Positions 15,012-28,668 are shown, counted from the stretch's first letter. The stretch: DNA of 64,000 bases from Aulostomus chinensis (GCA_037954235.1 JBBMOA010000001.1:2221001-2285000), one strand, 5' to 3'. Numbers and translations are program-made. The notes: generated by a model not told the origin, from the sequence alone.

Positions 15012-18000
15012 CTGTCGCATCATTTTGAGATCATTAGCAATTCTTCTGACATCACTGTCACATTTTTTTTAGGTTCGTAGCAACTCTTCCTACATTACTG
15101 TCAGCATCACTTTGAATTTATTAGCAACTATCACTACATTACTGTTAGCATCATTTTGAGTTTATTGGCAATTCTTACGACATCACTGTAGCATTAAATT
15201 GAGTTCATTAGCAACTCTTACTACTTTACTATTTCATTTTTTAAGGTTCGTAGCAACCATTACTACATTACTGTAAGCATCACTGAGTTAATTAGCAACT
15301 ATAACTACATTACTTTCAGCAACATTTTGAGTTTTGAGCAATTCTTCCGACATCACTGTCGCAATATTTTGAGGTTCGTAGCAACTTTTACTACATTACT
15401 GTCGCACTATTTTAAGGTTCGTAGCAACTCTTACTACATTACTGTCAGCATCACTTTGAGTTTATTAGCAGCTATCACTTCATTACTGTTAGCATCATTT
15501 TGAGTTGTTGAGATATTCTCATGACATCACTGTAGCATTAAATTGAGTTCATTAGCAACGCTAACTGCTTGACTGTAAGCATCACTTTGAGGTTGTTCGA
15601 AACTCTTACTACATTACTGTAAGCATTACTGAGTTTCTGAGCAACTATCACTACATTACTTTTAGCATCATCTTGAGTTCATTAGCAATTCTTCCGACAT
15701 CACTGTCGCAATATTTTGACGTTCGTAGCAACTTTTACTACATTACTTTCGCATTATTTTGAGGTTTTTAGCAACACTTACTACATGACTGTCAGCATCA
15801 CTTTGAGGTTATTCGAAAGTTTCACTCCGTTACTGTGAGCATCATTTTGAGTTCATTAGCAATTTTTACTACATCACTGTCGCATCATTTTGAGATCATT
15901 AGCAATTCTTCCGACATCACTGTCGCATTATTTTGAGGTTCGTGGCACCTCTTACTACAAGACTTTCAGCATCACTTTGAGGTTATTCGAAACGTTCACT
16001 CCATTACTGTTAGCATCATTTTGAGTTCATGAGCAATTCTTACTAAATCACTTTCGCCTCATTTTGAGATCTTTAGCAATTCTTCTGACATCACTGTCGC
16101 ATTATTTTGAGGTTCGTAGCAACTCTTCCTTCATGACTGTCACCATCACTTTTGAGGTTATTCGAAACACTTACTACATTACTGTAAGCATCACTGAGTT
16201 GATTAGCAACTATCACTACATTACTGTTGGCATCATTTTAAGTTCATTCGCAATTCTTCCGACATCACTGTCGCAATATTTTGAGGTTCGTAGCAACTCT
16301 TACGACATGACTGTCAGCATCACTTAGAGGTTATTCGAAACACTTACTACATTACTGTAAGCATCACTGACTTGATTAGCACCTATCACTACATTACTGT
16401 TAGCATCATTTTTAGTTCATGAGCAATTCTTACTAAATCACTGTCGCATCATTTTAAGATCTTTAGCAATTCTTCTGACATCACTGTCGCATTATTTGGA
16501 GGTTCGTAGCAACTCTTACTACTTGACTGTCAGCATCACTTTGAGGTTATTCGAAACACTTATTACATTACTGTAAGCATCACTGACTTGATTAGCAACT
16601 ATTACTACATTACTGTTAGCATCATTTTGAGTTCATTAGCAATTCTTCCGACATCACTGTCGCAATAATTAGAGTTTCGTAGCAACTTTTACTCCATTAC
16701 TGTCGCATTTTTTTGAGGTTCGTAGCAACTTTTACTACATTACTGTCACATTATTTTGAGGTTCGTAGCAACTCTTACTACATGACTGTCAGCATCACTT
16801 TGAGGTTTTTCGAAAGTTTCACTCCATTACTGTTAGCATCATTTTGAGTTCATTAGCAATTCTTACTACATCACTGTCGCATCATTTTGAGATTATTCGC
16901 AATTCTTCCGACATCACTGTCGCAATATTTTGAGGTTCGTAGCAACTCTTACTACATTATTGTTGCATTATTTTAAGGTTCGTAGCAACTCTTACTACAT
17001 TACTGTCAGCATCACTTTGAGTTTATTAGCAGCAATCACTACATTACTGTCAGCATCACTTTGAGCTTGTTCGAAACTCTTACTACATTACTTTAAGCAT
17101 CACTGAGTTTCTTAGAAACTATCACTACATTACTGTTAGCATCATTTTGAGGTTATTCCAAACACTTACTACATTACTTTAAGCATCACTGAGTTTCTTA
17201 GCAACTATCACTACATTACTGTTAGCATCATCTTGAGTTCATTAGCAATTCTTCCGACATCACTGTCGCAATATTTTGAGGTTCGTAGCAACTTTTACTA
17301 CATTACTGTCGCATTATTTTGAGGTTCGTAGCAACACTTACTACATGACTGTAAGCATCACTTTGAGGTTATTCGAAAGTTTAACTCCATTGCTGTTAGC
17401 ATCATTTTGAGTTCATTAGCAATTCTTACTACATCACTGTCACATTATTTTGAGGTTCGTAGCAACTCTTAATACATTATTGTTGCATTATTTTAAGGTT
17501 CGTAGCAACTCTTACTACATTACTGTCAGAATCACTTTGAGTTTATTAGCAACTATCACTACATTACTTTAAGCAACATTTTGAGTTGTTGAGCAATTTT
17601 TCCAACATCACTGTCGCAATATTTTGACGTTCGTAGCAACTTTTACTACATTACTTTCGCATTATTTTGAGGTTTGTAGCAACACTTACTACATGACTGT
17701 CAGCATCACTTTGAGGGTATTCGAAAGTTTCACTCCATTACTGTTAGCATCATTTTGAGTTCATTAGCAATTCTTACTACATCACTGTCGCATCATTTTG
17801 AGATCATTAGCAATTCTTCCGACATCACTGTCGCATTATTTTGAGGTTCGTAGAAACTCTTAGTACAAGACTGTCAGCATCACTTTGAGGTTATTCGAAA
17901 CGTTCACTCCATTACTGTTAGCATCATTTTGAGTTCATGAGCAATTCTTACGACATCACTGTCGCATCATTTTGAGATCATTAGCAATTCTTCCGACATC

Positions 18001-18510
18001 ACTGTCGCATTATTTTGAGGTTCGTAGCACCTCTTACTACAAGACTTTCAGCAGCACTTTGAGGTTATTCGAAACGTACACTCCATTACTGTTAGCATCA
18101 TTTTGAGTTCATGAGCAATTCTTACTAAATCAATTTCGCCTCATTTTGAGATCTTTAGCAATTCTTCTGACATCACTGTCACATTATTTGGAGGTTCGTA
18201 GCAACTCTTACTACTTGACTGTCAGCATCACTTTGAGGTTATTCGAAACACTTACTACATTACTGTAAGCATCACTGACTTGATTAGCAACTATCACTAC
18301 ATTACTGTTAGCATAATTTTGAGTTCATTAGCAATTCTTCCGACATCACTGTCGCATTATTTTTAGGTTCGTAGCAACTCTTAGTACATGACTGTCAGCA
18401 TCACTTTGAGGTTATTCGAAAGTTTCACTCCATTACTGTTAGCATCATCTTGAGTTCATTAGCAATTCTTCCGACATCACTGTCGCAATATTTTGAGGTT
18501 CGTAGCAACT

Positions 18511-18942
18511 TTTCCTACATTACTGTCACATTATTTTGAGGTTCGTAGCAACACTTACTACATGACTGTAAGCATCACTTTGAGGTTATTCGAAACACTT
18601 ACTATATTAGTGTAAGCATCACTGAGTTGATTCGCAATTATCACTACATTACTGTTAGCATCATTTTGAGTTCATTAGCATTTCTTCCGACATCACTGTC
18701 GCAATATTTTGAGGTTCGTAGCAACTTTTCCTACATTACTGTCACATTATTTTGAGGTTCGTAGCAACACTTACTACATGACTGTAAGCATCACTTTGAG
18801 GTTATTCGAAACACTTACTATATTAGTGTAAGCATCACTGAGTTGATTCGCAATTATCACTACATTACTGTTAGCATCATTTTGAGTTCATTAGCATTTC
18901 TTCCGACATCACTGTCGCAATATTTTGAGGTTCGTAGCAACT
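18511..18942 (+). repeat. Two identical consecutive 216-bp higher-order units
   Basis: Positions 18511-18726 and 18727-18942 read the same base for base, including private variants such as TACTATATTAGTGTAAGC and ATTCGCAATTATCAC. Each unit holds five monomers. This is the clearest demonstration that 216 bp is the unit of amplification. Confidence 0.93.
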
Positions 18943-20169
18943 TTTACTACATTACTGTCGCATTTTTTTTAGGTTCGTAGCAAATTTTACTACATTACTG
19001 TCACATTATTTTGAGGTTCGTAGCAACTCTTACTACATGACTGTCAGCATCACTTTGAGGTTATTCGAAAGTTTCACTCCATTACTGTTAGCATCATCTT
19101 GAGTTCATTAGCAATTCTTCCGACATCACTGTCGCAATATTTTGAGGTTCGTAGCAACTTCTACTACATTACTGTCACATTATTTGGGGTTCGTAGCAAC
19201 TCTTCCTACATGACTGTAAGCATCACTTTGAGGTTATTCGAAACACTTACTACATTAGTGTAAGCATCACTGAGTTGATTAGCAACTATCACTACATTAC
19301 TGTTAGCATCATTTTGAGTTCTTTAGCATTTCTTCCGACATCACTGTCGCAATATTTTGAGGTTCGTAGCAACTCTTACTACATTATTGTTGCATTATTT
19401 TAAGGTTCGTAGCAACACTTACTACATGACTGTAAGCATCACTTTGAGGTTGTTCGAAACTCTTACTACATTACTGTAAGCATTACTGAGTTTCTTAGCA
19501 ACTATCACTACATTACTGTTAGCATGATCTTGAGTTCATTTGCAATTCTTCGACATCACTGTTGCAATATTTTGAGTTTCGTAGCAACTTTTACTACATT
19601 ACTGTCGCATTATTTTGAGGTTCGTAGCAACACTTACTACATGACTGTCAGCATCACTTTGAGGTTATTCGAAAGTTTCACTCCATTACTGTTAGCATCA
19701 TCTTGAGTTCATTAGCAATTCTTCCGACATCACTGTCGCAATATTTTGAGGTTCGTAGCAACTTTTACTACATTACTGTCGCATTATTTTGAGGTTCGTA
19801 GCAACACTTACTACATGACTGTAAGCATCACTTTGAGGTTATTCGAAAGTTTCACTCCATTAATTTTAGCATCATTTTGAGTTCATTCGCAATTCTTACT
19901 ACATCACTGTCGCATCATTTTGAGATCATTAGCAATTCTTCTGACATCACTGTCACATCATTTTGAGGTTCGTAGCAACTCTTACTACATTACTGTCAGC
20001 ATCACTTTGAGTTTATTAGAAACTATCACTACATTTCTTTAAGCAACATTTTGAGTTGTTGAGCAATTCTTCCGACATCACTGTTGCAATATTTTGAGGT
20101 ACGTAGCAACTTTTACTACATTACTGTCGCATTATTTTGAGGTTCGGAGCAACTCTTACTACATGACTG

Positions 20170-23100
20170 TCAGCATCACTTTGAGGTTATTCGAAACTCT
20201 TACTACATTACTGTAAGCATCACTGAGTTTCTTAGCAACTATCACTACATTACTGTTTGCATCATCTTGAGTTCATTAGCAATTCTTCCGACATCACTGT
20301 CGCAATATTTTGAGGTTCGTAGCAACTTTTACTACATTACTGTTGCATTATTTTGAGGTTCGTAGCAACACTTACTACATGACTGTCAGCATCACTTTGA
20401 GGTTATTCGAAAGTTTCAATCCATTACTGTTGGCATCATCTTGAGTTCATTAGCAATTCTTACGACATCACTGTCGCATCATTTTGAGATCATTAGCAAT
20501 TCTTCTGACATCACTGTCGCATTATTTTGATGTTCGTAGCAACTTTTACTACATTACTGTGAGCATCACTTTGACGTTATTCGAAAGTTTCAATCCATTA
20601 CTGTTAGCATCATTTTGAGTTCATTAGCAATTCTTACTAAATCACTGTCGCATCATTTTGAGATCATTAGCAATTCTTCTGACATCACTGTCGCAATATT
20701 TTGAGGTTCGTAGCAACTTTTACTACATTACTGTCGCATTATTTTGAGGTTCGTAGCAACACTTACTACATGACTGTCAGCATCACTTTGAGGTTATTCA
20801 AAAGTTTCACTCCATTACTGTTAGCATCATCTTGTGTTCATTAGCAATTCTTCCGACATCACTGTCGCAATATTTTGAGGTTCGTAGCAACTCTTACTAC
20901 ATTATTGTTGCATTATTTTAAGGTTCGTTGCAACTCTTACTACATTACTGTTAGCATCATCTTGAGTTCATTAGCAATTCTTCCGACATCACTGTCGCAA
21001 TATTTTGAGGTTCGTAGCAACTTTTACTACATTACTGTCGCATTAAATTTAGTTCATTAGCAACTCTTACTACATGACTGTCAGCATCACTTTGAGGTTA
21101 TTCGAAACGTTCACTCCATTACTGTGAGCATCATTTTAAGTTCATGAGCAATTCTTTCTGAATCACTGTCGCATCATTTTGAGATCTTTAGCAATTCTTC
21201 TCACATCACTGTCGCAATATTTTCAGGTTCGTAGCGACTTTTATTACATTACTGTCGCATTATTTTGAGGTTCGTAGCAACTCTTGCTACATGACTGTCA
21301 GCATCACTTTGAGGTTGTTCGAAACTCTTACTACATTACTTTAAGCATCAATGAGTTTCTTAGCAACTATCACTACATTACTGTTAGCATCATCTTGAGT
21401 TCATTAGCAATTCTTACTACATCACTGTCGCATCATTTTGAGATCAATAGCAATTCTTCCGACATCACTGTCGCAATATTTTGAGGTTCGTAGCAACTCT
21501 TACTACATTACTGTTGCATTATTTTAAGGTTGGTAGCAACTCTTACTACATTACTGTCAGCATCACTTTGAGTTTATTGGCAACTATCACTACATTACTG
21601 TTAGCATCATTTTGAGTTGTTGAGCAATTCTCACGACATCACTGTAGCATTAAATTGAGTTCATTCGCAACTCTTACTAAATGACTGTCAGCATCACTTT
21701 GAGGTTGTTCGAATCTCTTACTACATTACTTTAAGCATCACTGAGTTTCTTAGCAACTATCACTACATTACTGTTAGCATCATCTTGAGTTCATTAGCAA
21801 TTCTTCCGACATCACTGTCGCAATATTTTGAGGTTCGTAGCAACTTTTACTACATTACTGTCGCATTATTTTGAGGTTCGTAGCAACACTTACTACATGA
21901 CTGTCAGCATTACTTTGAGGTTATTCGAAAGTTTCACTCCATTACTGTTAGCATCATCTTGAGTTCATTAGCAATTCTTCCGACATCATTGTCGCAATAT
22001 TTTGAGGTTCGTAGCAACTCTTACTAAATTATTGTTGCATTATTTTAAGGTTCGTAGCAACTCTTACTACATTACATTCAGCATCACTTTGAGTTTATTC
22101 GCAACTATCACTCCATTACTGTTAGCATCATTTTGAGTTGTAGAGCAATTCTTACTACATCACTGTCGCATCATTTTGAGATCATTAGCAATTCTTCTGA
22201 CATCACTGTCGCATTATTTTGATGTTCGTAGCAACTCTTAGTACAAGCCTGTCAGCATCACTTTGAGGTTATTCGAAACGTTCACTCCATTACTGTTAGC
22301 ATCATTTTAAGTTCATGAGCAATTCTTTCTGAATCACTGTCGCATCATTTTGAGATCTTTAGCAATTCTTCCGACATCACTGTCGCAATATTTTGAGGTT
22401 CGTAGCGACTTTTACTACATTACTGTCGCATTATATAGAGGTTCGGAGCAACTTTTACTACATGACTGTCAGCATCACTTTGAGGTTATTCGAAACTCTT
22501 ACTACATTACTGTAAGCATCACTGAGTTTCTTAGCAACTATCACTACATTACTGTTTGCATCATCTTGAGTTCATTAGCAATTCTTCCGACATCACTGTC
22601 GCAATATTTTGAGGTTCGTAGCAACTTTTACTACATTACTGTTGCATTATTTTGAGGTTCGTAGCAACACTTACTACATGACTGTCAGCATCACTTTGAG
22701 GTTATTCGAAAGTTTCAATCCATTACTGTTGGCATCATCTTGAGTTCATTAGCAATTCTTACGACATCACTGTCGCATCATTTTGAGATCATTAGCAATT
22801 CTTCTGACATCACTGTCGCATTATTTTGATGTTTGTAGCAACTTTTACTACATTACTGTGAGCATCACTTTGACGTTATTCGAAAGTTTCAATCCATTAC
22901 TGTTAGCATCATTTTGAGTTCATTAGCAATTCTTACTAAATCACTGTCGCATCATTTTGAGATCATTAGCAATTCTTCTGACATCACTGTCGCAATATTT
23001 TGAGGTTCGTAGCAACTTTTACTACATTACTGTCGCATTATTTTCAGGTTCGTAGCAACACTTACTACATGACTGTCAGCATCACTTTGAGGTTATTCAA

Positions 23101-23770
23101 AAGTTTCACTCCATTACTGTTAGCATCATCTTGTGTTCATTAGCAATTCTTCCGACATCACTGTCGCAATATTTTGAGGTTCGTAGCAACTCTTACTACA
23201 TTATTGTTGCATTATTTTAAGGTTCGTTGCAACTCTTACTACATTACTGTCAGCATCACTTTGAGTTTATTTGCAACTATCACTACATTACTGTTAGCAT
23301 CATTTTGAGTTGTTGAGCAATTCTCACGACATCACTGTAGCATTAAATTGAGTTCATTAGCAACTCTTACTACATGACTGTCAGCATCACTTTGAGGTTA
23401 TTCGAAACGTTCACTCCATTACTGTGAGCATCATTTTAAGTTCATGAGCAATTCTTTCTGAATCACTGTCGCATCATTTTGAGATCATTAGCAATTCTTC
23501 CGACATCACTGTCGCAATATTTTCAGGTTCGTAGCGACTTTTACTACATTACTGTCGCATTATTTTGAGGTTCGTAGCAACTCTTGCTACATGACTGTCA
23601 GCATCACTTTGAGGTTGTTCGAAACTCTTACTACATTACTTTAAGCATCAATGAGTTTCTTAGCAACTATCACTACATTACTGTTAGCATCATCTTGAGT
23701 TCATTAGCAATTCTTACTACATCACTGTCGCATCAGTTTGAGATCATTACCAATTCTTCTGACATCACTG
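20170..23770 (+). repeat. ~1.3-kb segments duplicated at a 2.30-kb offset
   Basis: About 20170-21470 recurs at about 22469-23770. Shared rare words include ACTGTTTGCATCATC (offset 2299), CATCTTGTGTTCATTAGC (2299) and CTCTTGCTACATGACTG (2300). Small differences lie between the copies, for example around 20950-21060 versus 23250-23360, so exchange continued after duplication. Confidence 0.8.
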
Positions 23771-24974
23771 TCGCATTATTTTGAGGTTCATAGCAACTCC
23801 TACTACATGACTTTCAGCATCACTTTGAGGTTGTTCGAAACTCTTCGTACATTACTGTAAGCATCACTGAATTTATTAGCAACTATCACTACATTACTGT
23901 TAGCATCATTTTGAGGTTAGAAGCAACTGTCACTACATGAGTGTCAGCATCACTTTGAGGTTGTTCGAAACACTGACTACATTACTGTAAGCATCACTGA
24001 GTTAATTAGCAACTATCACTACATTACTGTTAGCATCATTTTGAGTTCATGAGCAAGTCTCACGACATCACTGTAGCATTGAATTGAGTTCATTACCAAT
24101 TCAAAGTAGCAACTCTTAGTACATGACTTTCAGCATCACTTTGAGTTTATTAGAAACTTTCACTCCATTACTGTTAGCATCATTTTGAGTTCATTTGCAA
24201 TTCTTACTAAATCACTGTCGCATCATTTTGAGTTGTTGAGCAATTCTCACGACATCACTGTAGCATTAAATTGAGTTCATTCGCAACTCTTACTAAATGA
24301 CTGTCAGCATCACTTTGAGGTTGTTCGAATCTCTTACTACATTACTTTAAGCATCACTGAGTTTCTTAGCAACTATCACTACATTACTGTTAGCATCATC
24401 TTGAGTTCATTAGCAATTCTTCCGACATCACTGTCGCAATATTTTGAGGTTCGTAGCAACTTTTACTACATTACTGTCGCATTATTTTGAGGTTCGTAGC
24501 AACACTTACTACATGACTGTCAGCATTACTTTGAGGTTATTCGAAACGTTCACTCCATTACTGTTAGCATCATTTTGAGTTCATTAGCAATTCTTCCTAA
24601 ATCACTGTCACATCATTTTGAGGTTCGTAGCAACTCTTACTACATGACTGTCAGCATCACTTTGAGGTTATTCGAAACACGTACTGCATTACTGTAAGCA
24701 TCACCGATTTGATTAGCAACTTTAAGTACATCACTGTTAGCGTCATTTTGACTTCATTAGCAATTCTTACTACATCACTGTCGCATCATTTTGAGATCAT
24801 TAGCAATTCTTCCGACATCACTGTCGCATTATTTTGAGGTTCGTAGCAACTCTTACTACATTACTGTCAGCATCACTTTGAGTTTATTAGCAACTATCAC
24901 TACATTAATGTTAGCATCATTTTGAGTTCATTAGCAATTCTTCCCACATCACTGTAGCATTATTTTGAGGTTTT

Positions 24975-25171
24975 GAGGTACCTTTGTTTGTAACCGATCT
25001 GCTGACCAGCGAGACGCCACCACGCACGGCTGTCGGCTCCGTAAAGGAGGGAGAGGAATCGGAAAGGACGGAGAAGGGTCGGACCAGGTCTATTTCTAGG
25101 TGACCACTCACTATCGTCTGCCACACTGCCCCTCATGGTGGGGAGTGTAGCGCTATCCTGCCACAGTACAT
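24975..25171. other. Non-repetitive GC-rich border next to the left array
   Basis: The satellite stops after a short TTTTGAGGT duplication. About 200 bp of GC-richer, unrecognised sequence follows, including a short near-palindrome around CACTGCCCC...GGGGAGTG (25123-25147). No convincing gene is seen. Confidence 0.5.
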
Positions 25172-25841
25172 TTGTTTCATTCTTTTGCTCTTGCACTTTA
25201 ATTAAAATGGACTTGACTTGAGAATGTTTTGTTTCAAAATATAGATGAATTCCCAGATTTATAGGTAGCATGAGTATGAAGTTGCACTTGCACCAGGTGG
25301 GAAAATGTCCTCTGCATTTGACTCTAACTATGTAGGAGCAGTGGTAGCAGTGTCAGCCTGGGGGCTTGGTCAAGATCAATGACAGGAGTAGCAGACAGGT
25401 AATATCCATAGCATGCTTGTTGTTTTAGAGGAGTAAGGGTACACTGTTGGTCTCTCACCTGATGCGCTGTCATCAGCACAAATGATCTGTTCCTAAACAT
25501 CAAAATCTACCATCCCCCCGATTGTTTTTTACAACTGGAGTACTGGTTAACACTTTAGAAAGCCTTCATTCAGAGCTGTGAAGAACCTTGAACCTGATAT
25601 CCCAGACATCAAAGTGGGCCACTAACTGGCCAGATGAAGCTATGCTAGGCTGCTGTACTCTGAAGAGCTAAAGTAGCAGCTTCTGAGAGGGATGCTAACC
25701 TGGATGTGTTCATCTCCTACTTTAATATGGCCCTTCAAATAAGAGCCCTGTGTCTCTGTCTCAAAGTTTTCAACCGTATTTGTTTGTTAAATTAAAACCA
25801 GACGACCACTGTGGTCCTTTTTACACGGTAAGTAAAGCACA
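25172..25841. other. Unannotated intergenic stretch
   Basis: Ordinary AT-rich sequence. No supported gene, RNA or recognisable repeat. Confidence 0.5.
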
Positions 25842-25913
25842 GATGCCCTGGTGGACCTGTTGGCACCCTGGACTTTGAATCCAGTGACCTGAGTCCAAGT
25901 CTCCGTTCCAGCA
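25842..25913 (+). pseudogene. Decayed tRNA-Gln(TTG)-like sequence
   Basis: A 72-bp stretch aligns along its whole length with vertebrate tRNA-Gln. The anticodon arm is intact (CTGGA-CTTTGAA-TCCAG, anticodon TTG at 25875-25877). The 5' acceptor strand is changed, the D-loop is altered, and the T-arm reads GAGTCCAAGTCTCC, which breaks the B box. Only the central arm would fold normally, so it is probably a dead gene. It is the first tRNA-derived locus of the island, and a second Gln relic follows 0.7 kb on. Confidence 0.75.
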
Positions 25914-26636
25914 GGTTTCCTGCAGCCTTCAGCAGAGCTGCCATGTTTCTCTGTAGAGAACTAAGTGATGCTCTCAGCAGGTTGAGGGCACCACCAACAA
26001 GTGAGGTATGAACCTCTGACTTCCTTCTTGTCAAACAGGAAACTCCTAATACCTCATTTGAGTAAAGTACTTCATATTCCTGACATCCAAGTAGTAGTGA
26101 AGTGGAGGAAGAAGGGAGGAGATCTCCAACAGGATCCTTCTTTTCTCTGTCCTCCTTGATCTCATGGATCACCACAGTCGAGGGGAGACCCAAGCTCCCG
26201 GATGGATCTGGCACTCAGGAACTGCTGAGTTTTCCAGTGGACTTTGTTCCATCCATGGTTCAGGAACAGGACTCCTCCTGGTTAACCTGGTATCTTTCCA
26301 CCCAACTGTGGGTTCTTGGAGAATTTTTCATGTCGTGTCAAGAAATCAGGCTGGTGGGTTTTTCAATGAGAGAAATTCTGGTAACTTAATTAAGTGGCAT
26401 ATTTGTTGAAGCAGTAATTAACTGATAAATTAAGGAAGGCCTGGCCAGTCTTTGCTCCCAGGTCATACGATGGAGTTAGAAAGTCCTGAATAAATCTGGA
26501 GTTCCATGATTTCCTTGTGGTTCATGATCCTTTTGCCAATGTAGTCTGGAACAAGAGCAAGATGAACCTCCAAATAGCAACAGGTTGATTGCAGGTGATG
26601 TCAAGTGGTATTTAGAGGATCCTCCACCTTGTGTTT
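25914..26636. other. Unannotated intergenic stretch
   Basis: No supported gene. Short open frames on both strands overlap one another and show no recognisable domain. Confidence 0.5.
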
Positions 26637-26708
26637 GGTTCCATGGTGGAATGGTGAGCCCTCTGGACTCTGGATCCAGTGATCCCAGTTCAAGTCTCAG
26701 AATGACCT
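26637..26708 (+). pseudogene. Decayed tRNA-Gln(CTG)-like sequence
   Basis: The 5' two-thirds follow vertebrate tRNA-Gln closely: GGTTCCATGGTG start and anticodon arm CTGGA-CTCTGGA-TCCAG, with anticodon CTG at 26670-26672. The T-loop TTCAAGT is present. The 3' acceptor strand AATGACC pairs with GGTTCCA at only the first four positions, the last three being mismatched. The base 3' of the anticodon is G where I expect A. A tRNA with half an acceptor stem is unlikely to be charged. It is probably a pseudogene, less decayed than the Gln(TTG) relic upstream. Confidence 0.75.
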
Positions 26709-26922
26709 TCCTGTCTGGAATGTGTCCCATGTAACAAACTGATCACGAGATGTTACGTGGTTCAAATGTTCTGGTTCATTTCTTACTGCCATGAACACAG
26801 ACTGTGTGTTTAATGTTAACAATAAATGTAACAACTAAGGAGCCAGTAGCTCCTGTGGAAAAAATTCTACTTTGTCAGTGAATGAATTCATTTGATATTG
26901 AAGTCGGCAACTTTCAGTGTCT

Positions 26923-27005
26923 GTCAGGATGGCCGAGCGGTCTAAGGTGCTGCGTTCAGGTCGCAGTCTCTCCTGGAGGCGTGGGTTCGAATCCCACTTC
27001 TGACA
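26923..27005 (+). tRNA. tRNA-Leu(CAG)
   Basis: Complete class II tRNA of 83 nt that would decode CUG as leucine. The acceptor stem GTCAGGA/TTCTGAC pairs fully, with one G-T. The D-arm contains A box TGGCCGAGCGG. The anticodon stem CTGCG/CGCAG encloses TTCAGGT, with CAG at 26957-26959. A long variable arm follows, then T-arm GTGGG-TTCGAAT-CCCAC with a consensus B box and discriminator A. It differs from the human Leu(CAG) gene, as I recall it, at only a few positions. A TTTT run at 27013-27016 gives a normal Pol III stop. All parts are intact, so it is probably expressed. Confidence 0.96.
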
Positions 27006-27012
27006 AAGGACA

Positions 27013-27016
27013 TTTT
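27013..27016 (+). terminator. Pol III T-run terminator of tRNA-Leu(CAG)
   Basis: TTTT eight bases past the tRNA 3' end. It is the only good short-range T-run seen behind any intact tRNA in this island. Confidence 0.7.
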
Positions 27017-28287
27017 CTCCACATTCCTATGCATCCACAATGGTACATTCCAAACCCAGTTGAAGCTGCTCTCCACTGATGGGAGTGAGTGGTTGAACTG
27101 GCAGCAGAGGAGGCAAAGGAGCTTCCCTGTGACGGTCCAACATCGCCTGGTTTCCTCCAACATGGAGCAGCCACCAAACTCTAACTTCAATGTTGGATCA
27201 AAGTCTGCTGAAGAAATGTGTTTTCTTTCAATTCACATTTTGTCCATTAACTTCATAATCAGAGTCTCCATTTCATCACATGACTAAAGTCTGGGTTCTG
27301 TATTGGTGGTAAAATATCCTTCAATGCCCCTCACTAGTTTGCACACAGAAAAGCATATTTTACTGGTTTCAGATCTCTTAGCTTGTTCTCTCTCTTAAAG
27401 CAGCTGAGGCAGCTTTCATTGTGTGATTCATTTTAAAATATAAATATGGAACAGAACCATTGGAATCAGATGTCAGGACATTTGAAGGAATGTCAATCTC
27501 CTGTTGAAATGTTGCAGTGTGCAGCTGAGGCTCTCTGGCAGTGGCACAAGGAACCACAATGGCAGAACCTGGACCCTCCTGGAGGAGAACCACAGGTGAG
27601 GGCCTTCTTGGCTCCAGATTGATGGAAATCAAGTGTCTGAGGCTGTTAGCAGCCATGAAGTTGATCTGGTTGGCACTGGTATTTGTTCTTGCTGCAGCTC
27701 AGGAGTGATTCAGGAGAAGAGTTTCAGAACAGCCAAGGTTGGGGACTGGAATTTTAGAATTTCCCCTGGAACCAAACAACCTTGGAGGGTAAAACCTCCA
27801 ATCCTAGCCAATCAGATGCAGCAGAAGAAGAAGCTGACATCTACCCTGACAGTCAGAGCATCAAGTCAAGGAAACATCACCATCTTGTAGTTCCAAACCT
27901 TCACCTGTCAGATTCAGCTACTTCTTATTGTAAACAACAAAAACAGAGTAAAAGTCTCTGGCAACATATTTGTTTCCTGTAGGGTTTCTTCATGTATGTG
28001 TGGTGTACCTGCTTTCCCAGAGGACTGCCATCTTTGTTCTGTGGGCTGACATGTTTTAGTGTCAGCACAGGTCATAGCGCTGAGACTGAACTCTCATTCT
28101 CCTCCAAGTAGTATTTCCACCTCACACTCCTGCAGATATTCAAGTGAACAGGGAACACAAATTTATGCTCAACTTCTCCTGTGTATTCATCCACAGTCAC
28201 TAAACAACAACCAAACCAAACAAAAGGGGTTTGCTAGCATGGCGATCAGCTGTAGTTCACCATCTTATCCAGGTCACATGACTCAGG
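27017..28287. other. Unannotated intergenic stretch
   Basis: AT-rich, non-tandem sequence between the tRNA-Leu(CAG) gene and a SINE. No supported gene; short frames overlap on both strands without recognisable domains. Confidence 0.5.
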
Positions 28288-28529
28288 AGTAGTGTGGCCG
28301 TCTGGCAACCAAAGGGTGGCTGGTTTGATCCTCACTTTCTCCAGTGACCATGTCAAAGTGTCCTTGAGTGAGATACTGAACCCCTCAATACTTCTGATGA
28401 GTAGGTTGGCTCCTTGCATGGCAGCCTTCAGCATCAGTGTGTGAGTGTGTGAATGAGAGGACATTGTTCAGCTCCTTGAGTGCTGCTGAGGTAGAAAGGC
28501 TCTGTACAAACTGAGTCCTTTTACCATTT
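28288..28529 (+). mobile_element. tRNA-derived SINE, teleost type
   Basis: The head has a Pol III A-box-like TGGCCGTCTGG and a B-box-like GGTTTGATCC, resembling tRNA-Leu. The body carries phrases I know from SINEs common in fish genomes: CCATGTCAAAGTGTCCTTG, GAGATACTGAACCCCT and CTTGCATGGCAGCC. The tail runs CTGTACAAACTGAGTCCTTTTACCATT, a decayed form of the usual end. The copy has point mutations and no clear target duplication. Family name not assigned. Confidence 0.8.
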
Positions 28530-28668
28530 CTTTCCTGCTTCTAGCGGTGCTGTCGTCACTTCCTGTGACCGTGGAGGAAAGGGGTCCCCCTTCAGAATAA
28601 GTTTGATATCATTGTTACTTCCTCTTCAACATGCCTTTAGCAGACCAACTCAGAGAACAGCTCAGTGA

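Larger units (their letters stand above)
1..24974 (+). repeat. Left satellite array, ~43-bp monomer with higher-order repeat
   Basis: Head-to-tail tandem repeat that runs in from the left window edge. Each monomer is 42-44 bp and opens with ACTGT followed by a subtype-specific stretch: CAGCATCACTTTGAGG (A), AAGCATCACTGAGTT (B), TAGCATCATTTTGAGTTC (C), CGCAATATTTTGAGG (D), CGCATTATTTTGAGG (E) or CGCATCATTTTGAGATC (F). It closes with an ACTACATT or GACATC type end. A-B-C-D-E follow each other repeatedly and sum to 216 bp (44+42+44+43+43). Monomers in the first ~3 kb and near 24.6-24.9 kb are more irregular, as expected at array edges. The only large interruption is the 496-bp insertion at 1758-2253. 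Length divided by 43.2 gives roughly 565 monomers. I do not recognise the satellite by name. No gene is seen in it. Confidence 0.97.

Noticed and set aside
1..24974. CRISPR-like regular repeats
   Set aside because: Units are contiguous imperfect monomers with no unique spacers and no cas genes, in a vertebrate context.
26637..26708. Functional tRNA-Gln(CTG)
   Set aside because: Three adjacent acceptor-stem pairs are broken.
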